Shown one piece after another: positions 31,355 to 39,844 of a DNA stretch of 64,000 bases. Each line of letters begins with the position of its first letter. Position 1 is the first letter of the stretch. A program made the position numbers and the translations under genes. Under the pieces are notes generated by a model. The model was given only the letters and a program-made list of their open reading frames with translations. It did no database searches and was not told the origin of the DNA. The stretch lies in assembly GCA_025964255.1 (NCBI GenBank), contig JAOPZF010000200.1:1-64000 (forward strand), written 5' to 3'. The stretch comes from Solirubrobacterales bacterium (lineage in GTDB: Bacteria > Actinomycetota > Thermoleophilia > Solirubrobacterales > 70-9).

Positions 31355-32476
31355 ATGGGAGCAGAGGCGTCACCACAAACAGATCCGGATCCAGAGGAGA
31401 ACGGCGGCGATTCGGGAAACGGCAGCCTGCCCACTGGCCCCTGGGGCGAGGGCGGCTACGATGCCCGCCTCGCCCTGGACGCACTACCGAACGTGAGGGA
31501 CTTCGTCAGAAGCAAAGTCCCAGAGTTGAGCAGGCGGACCTGCGAGGAGATCGCCCACTACATCGTCATGGGCCTGAGCAGCACCAGTCCGGAGGGGCCT
31601 GGGAAGCTCGCGGAGGTCAACCTCGGAAACGAGGAGGAGGAAAACGGCAAACGCGTCTACAACCTCCTGAGCCGCAGCGAGTGGTCCTGGAAGGTAGTCC
31701 GGGAAAAAGCCGTCCGCGCGACCGTGTCCCATTCGAACGTCGCGCTGCCCGAGGGAATCGTCATCAGTTGGACGTTCACCGACTACGAGGACCCAGGTGC
31801 GGTGATCGTCGCGGCGCACGCGTTCAACCCGAAGCGGCGTGCGCTCGTCGCCGTTCAACGGGCCGTGCCGACCGACGAGGACGTCCTCGGCCTGCCCGAG
31901 GCAATTCAGGAGCTGGTGATGGAGATCGCAGCCCTTCAGGCACGACTCGCCACCCCCGTTCCGGTACTCGTCGAAGCCCCCTCGATCGGCAGCCTGGCGC
32001 TGCTCGAGCTCGCCGAATCGAACCTCGACTACCTGGTGGAGCTGAGGCCCGGCTGGTCCGAGGGCGGAATAATCCCGGCCGACACCGGCGACCAGAGAAG
32101 CTTCTCGAATGCGGGCGCCTCGGTCGGCGCGCTGTTCCCGGACGGCTGGCAGACCGGCGCCACGCAATCAGTCCCGGTCCGCCTCGCCGCGGAGTCGGTG
32201 GACATCCCCGCCCTGGCCCTCATGGCCGGCCCTCCCGGCGCCCGCCGGACCTACCTCGCCGGCGCTCGCGACAGGTTGAGGGAAGGCCAGCATCAGGCCC
32301 GCACGCGCCGAATGCGCGAGGACTGGGCGACCAAGTGGTGTCAGTACCAACTCGCTGGGGCGACCGACCACTATGGCTTCGGGAAGTTCCGCAACAAGAA
32401 CGACGACCACTTCCACAAACACTTCACCCTCGTCGCCGTCCGCGACGCCTATCTCGTCTCTGGAGGGCGTTCGTAG
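31355..32476 (+). CDS. IS701/IS4-like transposase-derived protein with degraded catalytic residues
   Basis: 373 aa from the ATG at 31355. A TTG at 31307 is possible but AAGGA lies too close to it. N-terminal SRRTCEEIAHYIVMGL...RVYNLLSRSEWSWKVVRE and C-terminal TDHYGFGKFRNKNDDHFHKHFTLVAVRDAYLV follow the IS701-type DDE transposase outline. Expected acidic residues are poorly kept: the second-Asp block reads VLVEAPSIGSLALLELAESNLDYLVELRPG (Glu for Asp), and the 'E-x-x-K-x-x-x-G-L-D-H-Y' Glu is absent. I saw no terminal inverted repeats. Probably an inactive or repurposed transposase rather than a mobile copy. Confidence 0.55.
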   Translation: MGAEASPQTDPDPEENGGDSGNGSLPTGPWGEGGYDARLALDALPNVRDFVRSKVPELSRRTCEEIAHYIVMGLSSTSPEGPGKLAEVNLGNEEEENGKRVYNLLSRSEWSWKVVREKAVRATVSHSNVALPEGIVISWTFTDYEDPGAVIVAAHAFNPKRRALVAVQRAVPTDEDVLGLPEAIQELVMEIAALQARLATPVPVLVEAPSIGSLALLELAESNLDYLVELRPGWSEGGIIPADTGDQRSFSNAGASVGALFPDGWQTGATQSVPVRLAAESVDIPALALMAGPPGARRTYLAGARDRLREGQHQARTRRMREDWATKWCQYQLAGATDHYGFGKFRNKNDDHFHKHFTLVAVRDAYLVSGGRS

Positions 32477-32510
32477 CGGCGTCCTCGATATGTCAGAGGA
32501 GCGAACAAAG

Positions 32511-34904
32511 ATGAACGATTCAACACCCGAAAAGGATTCGATGCCCGATATGCCGCTGAGTCCGCTCGCCAAAGCCCGTGCGGTTCTGAATAGGAGCCCC
32601 GAGGAGCGCTGGAGTAGAGAGCTCTCCAGCAGCGACCCGATGCGCGAGGCCGGCGCGGCGCTGGCCCTGGGGCGCCTCGCCGCCGCAAAAGGCGACCTCG
32701 AGGAGGCGGTCAGGCTGCTTGGCCGCGCCGCAAGCTCCGAGGAGCCGACCGTGACCCCACGCGCCCTAGTGCAGATGGTCCCAGCCCTCGAAGCGCTCGG
32801 CCGCAGCACTGATGCCGACCGGGCGCTGCACAACGCTGAGGCCAGCAGCGACCCCGAGCACGCGCCGGACGTGATCCTCGACGTCTCCGCGATCCTCGTT
32901 CGCCGAGGCCGCTCCGGGCGCGCAGTCCGGGTGCTCGAGTCGGTGGTGAAAGCGTGGCCTGACAAGGATCGGGCAACCGACGACGGCACGGGTCTGGTTC
33001 GCGCGATCGCGGCGCTGCGCCTGGGCAACCTGCTGGCCGAACGGGGTGATACGCCTGCCGCCATCCCGCACTGGAGGCTCGCGATGCGGGCCAACTTCCC
33101 GGCCGTGACCCCGCAGGCGGCGCTGCGCCTCGCCGACGCCTCGGTCGTCGAGCACCAAAACGGCGGCACCCGACCGCCCGCGGAAATCGAGGAGCTATAT
33201 CGGGTGGCGATCGATTTCGACCACCCGAGCGCCAGCCCGGAGGCGGCGCTGAAACTGGCGGACTTCTTCCTCACCAAGAAGCAGGCGCAGCTGGCGATCA
33301 ATGAGTACGACCTTCTGCTCGAGCTCGGTGGTGACATCGCCCGGCGCGCCGAAAGCGGCCTGGAACTGGCCCGACGCGAGCCACAGAGAGTCGAGAAGGT
33401 GATCCAGTTCGCCCGCAGCAGGACGAGCAAGGTCATCGCCGGGCCGAAGGGGGTCGGAGCACGGCGCGTGCCGACTCTGGTCGTGGGGGCAGGCACGGGA
33501 GGCATGTACCTGATGCGTGACCTCGGCGATCCCTACGAGGTCGTCGGCTGGATCGACGACGGCCACGAAAAGGACACGGAAATCAACAACGTCAGGGTCC
33601 TCGGGAAGATCGACGATCTGCCCCGAGTCTTGGCGACCCGCAAAAGCACCAAGGCAGTCTTCATCGCGATCCCGACGATGTCGGGCGCCCAGCGGCGCAA
33701 GGTCGTCGAGGCCGTACTCGGTTCCGATCCGCAAATCGAGCTGAAAAACCTGCCGAGCATGTTCGAGCTTCGGCGCGACCGCAACATCTTCCGGCAGCTG
33801 CGCGCCGTCAGGGTCGAGGAGACGATCGGCGCGCAATCGATGCACATTGATCGCGAGGCCGGGGCGATCGTGCGCGGCGGGAGCGTGATGATCACCTCTG
33901 CCGGATCCACGATCGGGTCAGAGTTGAGTCGTCAGGTCGCCCACGCCCGCGCTCGATACCTATCGCTGATCGATTCGTCGACTACGGCATTGAGGCTCGT
34001 GCTCGGCGACCTCCAACGGCATCGCGACTACAAGCGCGCTCATGGCGTGCTCGCCTCGTTCGATCACTCCGACACTATGCTCAAAGCCCTCAAGATGCAT
34101 AGCCCGGAAGTGGTCTTCCACGTCGGCGGGCACGCCCACGCGCCGATCGTAGAGGACCATCCACTGGAGGCGATGCGGACCGAGTTCCTCGGCAGTTGGA
34201 ACTTCGCCCGCCTTTGCGGCCAGATCGGCGTCAAAAGGTTCGTCTTCATCAGCAACGACGCCGCTGCCGAGCCGCGCGGTGTTTTCAGCGCCTGCAAGGC
34301 CTTAACCGAGAGGGCGGTGGCCCACGTCGCCGCGGAATTCCCCGAAACCGACTTCGTCACCGTACGACCCGGTAGCGTGTATCGATCGCCGGGATCGGTG
34401 GTCGAGATATTCGAGCAGCAGATCGGCGACGGGGGGCCGGTCACGCTTACCACCGATGACGCGAAGAGACGGTTCATGCGGGTGGAGCTGGCGACGCAGC
34501 TGCTGCTGAGAACTGCATGCGCAGCAGAGAGCGGAAGCCTCTACGCACTGTATGGCAAGGAAGAGGTGGCGATACGCGATCTCGCCGAGTGGATGATTCG
34601 CATGAACGGAGACCAGCTCGAGAAGATCGGCATCGACATCGTCGGTCGACGCGACCATGAGAGCCGCCTGGATGCTCCGGCCGGCCCGCGCGAAGTGGAA
34701 GTCTCCTCCGACATCGGGGAGGAGGTAGTCGAGATCGAACTTGAGCAATACCCACCCGATGTCGTCCAGATGACCCTTGAGACTGTCAAGAAGGCAATCG
34801 ACTCCGACGACTCGGTGGAACTGCGGAACCTGATCGGCGAAGGAGTCGCGACGCTCCTCGACGACGAACGGGCGCGGTGCGCAAACTTGATCATGGCGCC
34901 CTGA
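32511..34904 (+). CDS. TPR-repeat protein fused to a soluble CapD/PglF-type nucleotide-sugar dehydratase
   Basis: 797 aa from the ATG at 32511 (GAGGAG 9 nt upstream; another ATG at 32490). Residues about 15-290 are TPR/Sel1-like helical repeats (REAGAALALGRLAAAKGDLEEAVRLLGRA; AAIPHWRLAMRANFPAVTPQAALRLAD). About 315-440 is a CoA-binding-type Rossmann domain (TLVVGAGTGGMYLMRDL, EVVGWIDDG). About 455-700 is the short-chain dehydratase domain of UDP-GlcNAc 4,6-dehydratases (VRVEETIGAQ before it, RFMRVELATQLLL). The usual N-terminal membrane helices are replaced by TPRs, the NAD motif is ITSAGSTIGSE instead of TGAGGSIGSE, and the 'D-K-A...G-x-x-K' block reads NDAAAEPRGVFSACK. Activity doubtful. 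Confidence 0.75.
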   Translation: MNDSTPEKDSMPDMPLSPLAKARAVLNRSPEERWSRELSSSDPMREAGAALALGRLAAAKGDLEEAVRLLGRAASSEEPTVTPRALVQMVPALEALGRSTDADRALHNAEASSDPEHAPDVILDVSAILVRRGRSGRAVRVLESVVKAWPDKDRATDDGTGLVRAIAALRLGNLLAERGDTPAAIPHWRLAMRANFPAVTPQAALRLADASVVEHQNGGTRPPAEIEELYRVAIDFDHPSASPEAALKLADFFLTKKQAQLAINEYDLLLELGGDIARRAESGLELARREPQRVEKVIQFARSRTSKVIAGPKGVGARRVPTLVVGAGTGGMYLMRDLGDPYEVVGWIDDGHEKDTEINNVRVLGKIDDLPRVLATRKSTKAVFIAIPTMSGAQRRKVVEAVLGSDPQIELKNLPSMFELRRDRNIFRQLRAVRVEETIGAQSMHIDREAGAIVRGGSVMITSAGSTIGSELSRQVAHARARYLSLIDSSTTALRLVLGDLQRHRDYKRAHGVLASFDHSDTMLKALKMHSPEVVFHVGGHAHAPIVEDHPLEAMRTEFLGSWNFARLCGQIGVKRFVFISNDAAAEPRGVFSACKALTERAVAHVAAEFPETDFVTVRPGSVYRSPGSVVEIFEQQIGDGGPVTLTTDDAKRRFMRVELATQLLLRTACAAESGSLYALYGKEEVAIRDLAEWMIRMNGDQLEKIGIDIVGRRDHESRLDAPAGPREVEVSSDIGEEVVEIELEQYPPDVVQMTLETVKKAIDSDDSVELRNLIGEGVATLLDDERARCANLIMAP

Positions 34905-36059
34905 TCAGCCTCCCGGTGCCTCGCTCCGGATCGCCTCGCAGACTCGGTCTAGTTCCTCGTCGGATATACCTAACGACGAGGGAAGGCTCAGCCCGGTTGC
35001 GGCAAGCCGGTCGGCGACAGGGCATTCCACTGCCTGCTCTCCCGCGTAGACACCTGCCGCGTGCAGCGGGGTGAAGATCGGTCGCGTCTCCACCCGGTGC
35101 CGGTCCTCGAGCAAATCCATCAGCCTGCGAGCGCTGCATCCGTAGGACGCAGCATCGACGTGAACGGTGAACAGCCAATTGGTCTCCGTTGCCTGCGGCG
35201 CGCAACGGGTGAAGCTAAGGCCGGGCACGTCGACGAGCGCCGCTCGGTAGGAACAGGCCATGCGACGCTTGCGCTCGATGATCTCGTCGAGCCGCCCGAA
35301 CTGGGCGAGCCCAAGAGCCGCCTGCGCGGACGGGAGGCGGTAGTTGAAGCCGACCGCATCGTGGACGTAGTACCTAGGGTCCGCCTTCGCCTGGTTGGCA
35401 AGTCGCTGCGCTGTCTTGATCCTGCCGCGGTCGTTCGAGAGCAGCATCCCACCGCCAGCGGAGGTGACGATCTTATTCGCGTTGAAGCTGAGGCAGGTGA
35501 TGTCGGCGTGGGCACCAGCCTCCTCGCCGCGGAGAGTCGCGCCGAGGGCCTGGGCGGCGTCCTCGACCACCGGTATCCCCATGGGTCTCACCCTTTCGGC
35601 AAGCGCCCCGACGTCGGAAAGGTGTCCTAGCAGGTCGACCACGACGATCGCTCCGATCCGCTCGCCCTTCGCGGTGCGAGCGTTTCCCTCCGCGTCGAGT
35701 TCACACTCATGCTCAAGCCAGGCGAGCAAACGGGGAACATCGAGCTGCATGTAGTTGGGCTCGGAGTCGAAGAACCGGGGCGCGGCGCCGATGTAGCTAG
35801 CCGCATGCGCGGGGGCAACGAAGGTAAGACTCGGCATCAACACCAAGTCGCCCGGTTTTACGCCCACCGCGAGCAGTGCCAAGTGGAGCGCGGCGGTGCC
35901 GCTGATGACGGCGAGTGCATGGCCTAGCTCTAACCTCGAGGCGACCGCGCGCTCGAACTTTTCCGAGGTCGGTCCGTAGGCGATTTGCGATCCCTCCAGC
36001 ACGGAGACGACCTGTTTGCGATCTTCGCTGGTGATTTCGGGTGCGGCAAGCCGCACCAT
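34905..36059 (-). CDS. DegT/DnrJ/EryC1-family PLP-dependent sugar aminotransferase
   Basis: 384 aa from the ATG at 36059. The frame stays open to 36233 and the true start could be slightly upstream, since a GGAGGAG lies at about 36090. Family blocks: VISGTAALHLALLAVGV, MPSLTFVAPAHAASYIGA, VVEDAAQALGA, PLP-lysine in SFNANKIVTSAGGGML, and GFNYRLPSAQAALGLAQ. This type converts 4-keto or 3-keto nucleotide sugars to amino sugars. It meets the TPR-dehydratase gene end to end (no gap), so the two may serve one nucleotide-amino-sugar pathway. Confidence 0.9.
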   Translation of the reverse strand: MVRLAAPEITSEDRKQVVSVLEGSQIAYGPTSEKFERAVASRLELGHALAVISGTAALHLALLAVGVKPGDLVLMPSLTFVAPAHAASYIGAAPRFFDSEPNYMQLDVPRLLAWLEHECELDAEGNARTAKGERIGAIVVVDLLGHLSDVGALAERVRPMGIPVVEDAAQALGATLRGEEAGAHADITCLSFNANKIVTSAGGGMLLSNDRGRIKTAQRLANQAKADPRYYVHDAVGFNYRLPSAQAALGLAQFGRLDEIIERKRRMACSYRAALVDVPGLSFTRCAPQATETNWLFTVHVDAASYGCSARRLMDLLEDRHRVETRPIFTPLHAAGVYAGEQAVECPVADRLAATGLSLPSSLGISDEELDRVCEAIRSEAPGG

Positions 36060-36345
36060 TTCGTTTGTCGCCGCCTCTTCGATCGAAACTCCTCCATCCT
36101 TGAGCGGTAGCTGATTAGTCGAGCAACATATTCGTTTCGAACATCCAGCTCCGATCGGAGGTCCGAGTGAGCGCCAGCAACGACGCGTGGCGCCGGGGCC
36201 ATCTGCGAGACGATCTAGACAAAAGGACCCCAACGTTGAGCCTGAGAAGGGCCGTTGTGTAGACGCCGAAGAGGCCGGATGTAGGCCCGGCCACTAACTG
36301 CCGCTCCTCGCCTGTGCCGCTAAGCGCAAGGGAGACAACAGAACC

Positions 36346-39300
36346 TTATGAGCCCTGGCGTGCGGTCTCGGCGGCTGGCATCCCGCAGAAGCGCATGAAG
36401 TCACACTCTTCGCAGCGACTGTGCAACCTGTCGTCGCGCGGTTTGCGCGTGGGTCCCGACTCGAACGTTCGTTCCTTTATCGATCGGGCGGTGCCGGCGA
36501 CGACGTGGCGTGCCTCCGCCAACGCATCGTCGTCGAGGGGGACCTTGAGCTCGCGACGGTCCGGGTCAGCCTCGCCGAGATACCGCACCAAACCTTGTTC
36601 GGGCTCGTACTCGAGCTCCTTCTTCGCGGCGACGCCGTAGAGGCTGATCTGCAGCTGCATCTCCTCGCGGTCGAGTTTCGAGCTGACGTCTGACTCGGGT
36701 TCACCGGACTTGAAGTCGACCAAGGTCACGGTCGGAGGGTCATCGTGTCTGACCAGATCGATCGCTCCGGAGATCAGCACCTGCTCCTCCTCGATCAGCG
36801 TCTCGAACTCCCGCTCAGGCTCGAATTCGAGCTCGGCCAACTCGGTGGCGTAGTTCAGGACGTAGTCGGAGACGATCTCAAGGCCGCGGTTCTGCATACG
36901 TTCGAGCGGCTCTCCGGTCGTGTAACGGAGGTAGAACAGACCGGCGTCAACAAGTTTCTCGAGCTCGGGGCGTAGCTGTCCGGAATCGTTAATTGCGATC
37001 TCCGACCAACGCGCCGGTTCGGAGTGAATCGCGCGCAGCAGGTTGTGGACGCCGCGCCCATAGCCAAAGGCCTGGTCGATCGTCGGTGCAAACCCCAGCA
37101 CCTTGCGCAGATAGAAGTCGTGTGGACACTCAAGGTAGTAGCGCAGATCGGAGAACGTGCTGACGAGTCGGTTCTCGCGCTTGGGGGCGGCCTCGACCAA
37201 CCGGACCGGACCGATTGCGAGATCCATGTCGAAGGTCTCGCCTCCGACCTCCTCGATCAAACCTTGGACGGCTTTGAAAAAAGGCGACGACTTCCCTGAG
37301 CAGGTGACTGCCAGGAACCGCTCTGCACGGGTCAGGGCGACGTACATGAGCCGCCGCTCGTTGTCGAGGTTCTCGTTGTCGGCGAGTTCGGCCGGGTCAA
37401 TTTTGTCAAAAACCGGCGACTCAAAGGGCAGACTCTCGACCCGTTTGGCAAAGGAACTCGGGAAGCGTCGCGAACAGACGTCGGCGAGGAAGACGGCTGC
37501 GTACTCTGCCCCCTTCACCGAGTGCACCGTGCTGATCGTCACGGCTTCGGGCTGCTCAAGGAGCGGCGCCTCTTCCAGGCGGGCCTGCTGAGGGGCCCAG
37601 TTCCCGAGCGCGACGACCTGATAGGTGAAGTCTGAGGGCGAGGTCCATCCCGGCGTCTCCATGCTCTGGACCAAGGCACTCAGTGCTCCGAGGTGGAACA
37701 TGGCAGTGTCGCCGCGAGGACCGCTCCCGTCCCAGGCATGAACTCCTGCCTCGGAGAGGATCAGGTGAAAGATTTCCTGGGGGAAGACCCGCCGAACCTT
37801 GCCGGTTCTAGCTAGGAATGCGCGCAGGTCGGGCGTTGCCAACATCTCTCTCTCGGCCTTGGAGGCGCCGATCTCCTTCTCGATGCGCGCCCGGAAGAGC
37901 CTCGCCGCCAGCATCAGACGGTAGGCGACGTCGTCCACGACAAGGAGGCCGTCGGACGCAAGTGCGGCTGCGGCGGCACGTAACACCGCCTCCGGTATCG
38001 GCTCGCAGTCGAGGACCTGGGTGATCCGCCCCGGGAGGGAACGCGGATCTTTGGAGTTGCCGTAGAACTTCTCGATTCCGGCCATCACTGCGAGGGCCGC
38101 CATGACGAAAAGGATCTCGGGCTGCGAGAAGAGGTCGCCGCCGGTGAACACCGCCGGGATCCCCTTGGCCTGGAGCGCCCTCATGTAGGTGCGGGCATCG
38201 GTCCCCGAACGGATGAGGATTGCGACGTCGGCGAAGGTCAGCCCCCTCTCCTCCCCCGCGGCGACGTCCATCGCGGCACCGAGACCTGCCTGAGGATCGG
38301 CGAGAGTGAGGATCTTCTCGGCGATCCAATCCGCCTCGTCAGTGCGCTCCTCGAAAGCCAGCGCGGCGATATGACCGTCGGCCTCGTCCTCGCGGGAGGT
38401 CCGCCCGTGCTCCATGTCGGGGCTGCTCATAGACTGGACTGCGCCGATCGAGGCAGCCCAGCGGTTGGCGATCTCGATGATCCGAGGGGTCGAGCGGAAG
38501 TTGTGGGTCAACTCGATGACCTCGCCGTAGGGCTCAGCGCTCAGCTCTTCGAAGATGTCAGCCATGATCTCGACCCGACCGCCGCGCCACGCAAAGATCG
38601 CCTGGCGGTGATCTCCGACACAGGTCAGGTGTCCGGTCTCACCGAGGATCGCCGCTATGACCCGGCTCTGCACCTGGTTGATGTCCTGCACCTCATCGAC
38701 GACTAGGTGTGAGGTTCGCTCCCGCAGCGCTTCGATCAATCCCTCGTCGCGACGAAGCAGCCGCAGGAGCTCCGACTGGGAAGTGCTGTGGTCGAGGAAA
38801 CGGCGACAACGCTCGAAGGCGTAGAGCCGACCGGCGGCAAGCTCGAAAGCCTCGGCCACATCACCGACACCGACGTCGGTTTTCATCTCGGCGCCATGAC
38901 ACCAATCACGCTCATCTCCAAGACGCGCCGGAGGCGTCGGCGTCGGCAGTACGACCTCGAGCTCGTCGTACTCGTTCAGGAGGTCATACGCTTTCAGAAA
39001 GCGACTGATCGTCGCGAACTGACCGACTTTTTTGCCACTCTCGGCGCTCATCGCCGATTGCAATTTCGGGAGACCCAGGGTGCCGTGATAGCCGCGCTGA
39101 ACGAGCGCCACTCGCGCCCCCTCCTCGAGCACATCGAGGTTGTGGTACTCGTCCGAGGCCAGGTCGCGGAGCATTTTCACGCAGAAGCCGTGGATGGTCC
39201 CGACGTACATGTCCCCGAGCGTCACGTCCTCTCCGACCGGAGTCACCCGCTCGACGAACTGTCGGATTCGAAACTGCATCTCCTCCGCCGCGCGGCGAGT

Positions 39301-39492
39301 GAAAGTGAAGGCGACAATCCGGCTCTTCGGCACACCATCGACGGCGACCCACCATGCAATGCGTCGAGCCATGACGTCCGTCTTGCCCGATCCCGCTCCG
39401 GCCACGACCATCAACTTGCGCTGCGGTGACTGAACGGCCTCGGCCTGACTGGCCGTAAGACCGTCGAGCAAGATTGACGCGGGATTGGTCAC
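36346..39492 (-). CDS. UvrD/AddA-like helicase fused to a 4Fe-4S PD-(D/E)XK nuclease
   Basis: 1048 aa. SF1A helicase motifs: Q-motif LTASQAEAVQ, I AGAGSGKT, Ia FTFTRRAAEEM, GTIHGF, II VVDEVQDINQVQ, III GDHRQAIFAWRGG, IV THNFRSTPRI, V TVHSVKGAEY, VI YVALTRAERFL. The C-terminal domain (about 790-1048) is a RecB/Cas4-type nuclease with RGVHNLLRAIH, ISGAIDLV and VDFKSGEP. Its Fe-S Cys set is one Cys in YLECPHDFYLRK and three in CEECDFMRFC. Resembles a single-chain AdnA/AddAB subunit. Its own promoter is likely in the 352-bp gap upstream, next to the NurA-HerA-methyltransferase genes. Confidence 0.92.
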   Translation of the reverse strand: MTNPASILLDGLTASQAEAVQSPQRKLMVVAGAGSGKTDVMARRIAWWVAVDGVPKSRIVAFTFTRRAAEEMQFRIRQFVERVTPVGEDVTLGDMYVGTIHGFCVKMLRDLASDEYHNLDVLEEGARVALVQRGYHGTLGLPKLQSAMSAESGKKVGQFATISRFLKAYDLLNEYDELEVVLPTPTPPARLGDERDWCHGAEMKTDVGVGDVAEAFELAAGRLYAFERCRRFLDHSTSQSELLRLLRRDEGLIEALRERTSHLVVDEVQDINQVQSRVIAAILGETGHLTCVGDHRQAIFAWRGGRVEIMADIFEELSAEPYGEVIELTHNFRSTPRIIEIANRWAASIGAVQSMSSPDMEHGRTSREDEADGHIAALAFEERTDEADWIAEKILTLADPQAGLGAAMDVAAGEERGLTFADVAILIRSGTDARTYMRALQAKGIPAVFTGGDLFSQPEILFVMAALAVMAGIEKFYGNSKDPRSLPGRITQVLDCEPIPEAVLRAAAAALASDGLLVVDDVAYRLMLAARLFRARIEKEIGASKAEREMLATPDLRAFLARTGKVRRVFPQEIFHLILSEAGVHAWDGSGPRGDTAMFHLGALSALVQSMETPGWTSPSDFTYQVVALGNWAPQQARLEEAPLLEQPEAVTISTVHSVKGAEYAAVFLADVCSRRFPSSFAKRVESLPFESPVFDKIDPAELADNENLDNERRLMYVALTRAERFLAVTCSGKSSPFFKAVQGLIEEVGGETFDMDLAIGPVRLVEAAPKRENRLVSTFSDLRYYLECPHDFYLRKVLGFAPTIDQAFGYGRGVHNLLRAIHSEPARWSEIAINDSGQLRPELEKLVDAGLFYLRYTTGEPLERMQNRGLEIVSDYVLNYATELAELEFEPEREFETLIEEEQVLISGAIDLVRHDDPPTVTLVDFKSGEPESDVSSKLDREEMQLQISLYGVAAKKELEYEPEQGLVRYLGEADPDRRELKVPLDDDALAEARHVVAGTARSIKERTFESGPTRKPRDDRLHSRCEECDFMRFCGMPAAETARQGS

Positions 39493-39844
39493 AGTTCAAT
39501 CGGCAGCCGGGAAAAGGTGCGAATCCTTCAAGGTCAACCCCGCAGCGAAGGGAGACTCCTCTTGAACGGCTGATCTTACTCAACCAATCAGGTGTCGTGG
39601 GACATTTTCCAATATGACCGGGGCACTAGCCCTGGCGCGGGTCGAACTTCGACTACCACGCGGCCCACATGGCCAAGCTCGAGCTTGAGCGAACTGTGGG
39701 GCGGGACCGTCCGGGCGCCGATCGCCATATGCCAGTGGTCGGCGGGGTCGCGCGCCAAGGCCTGCTTCTTGTGGTGGCCCGTGGGGCTCACCGACCATCA
39801 GTCCGATTAGAAGAGGAATGATGCCTGCTGCGCACGCCACTCAG
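39493..39844. other. Interval between NurA and helicase-nuclease genes
   Basis: It separates two minus-strand genes. The part next to 39493 is relatively AT-rich and should hold the helicase-nuclease promoter. The only frame with actinobacterial codon bias is the minus-strand 39588-39791 ORF listed separately. No terminator-like hairpin stands out. Confidence 0.4.
39588..39791 (-). CDS. Possible small protein downstream of NurA
   Basis: 67 aa from GTG 39791, 53 bp after the NurA stop. Third codon positions are G/C in most of the first two thirds, unlike random frames. Product includes LKLELGHVGRVVVEVRP. No SD is obvious and no family is recognised, so this may be a chance frame. Confidence 0.25.
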   Translation of the reverse strand: MSPTGHHKKQALARDPADHWHMAIGARTVPPHSSLKLELGHVGRVVVEVRPAPGLVPRSYWKMSHDT

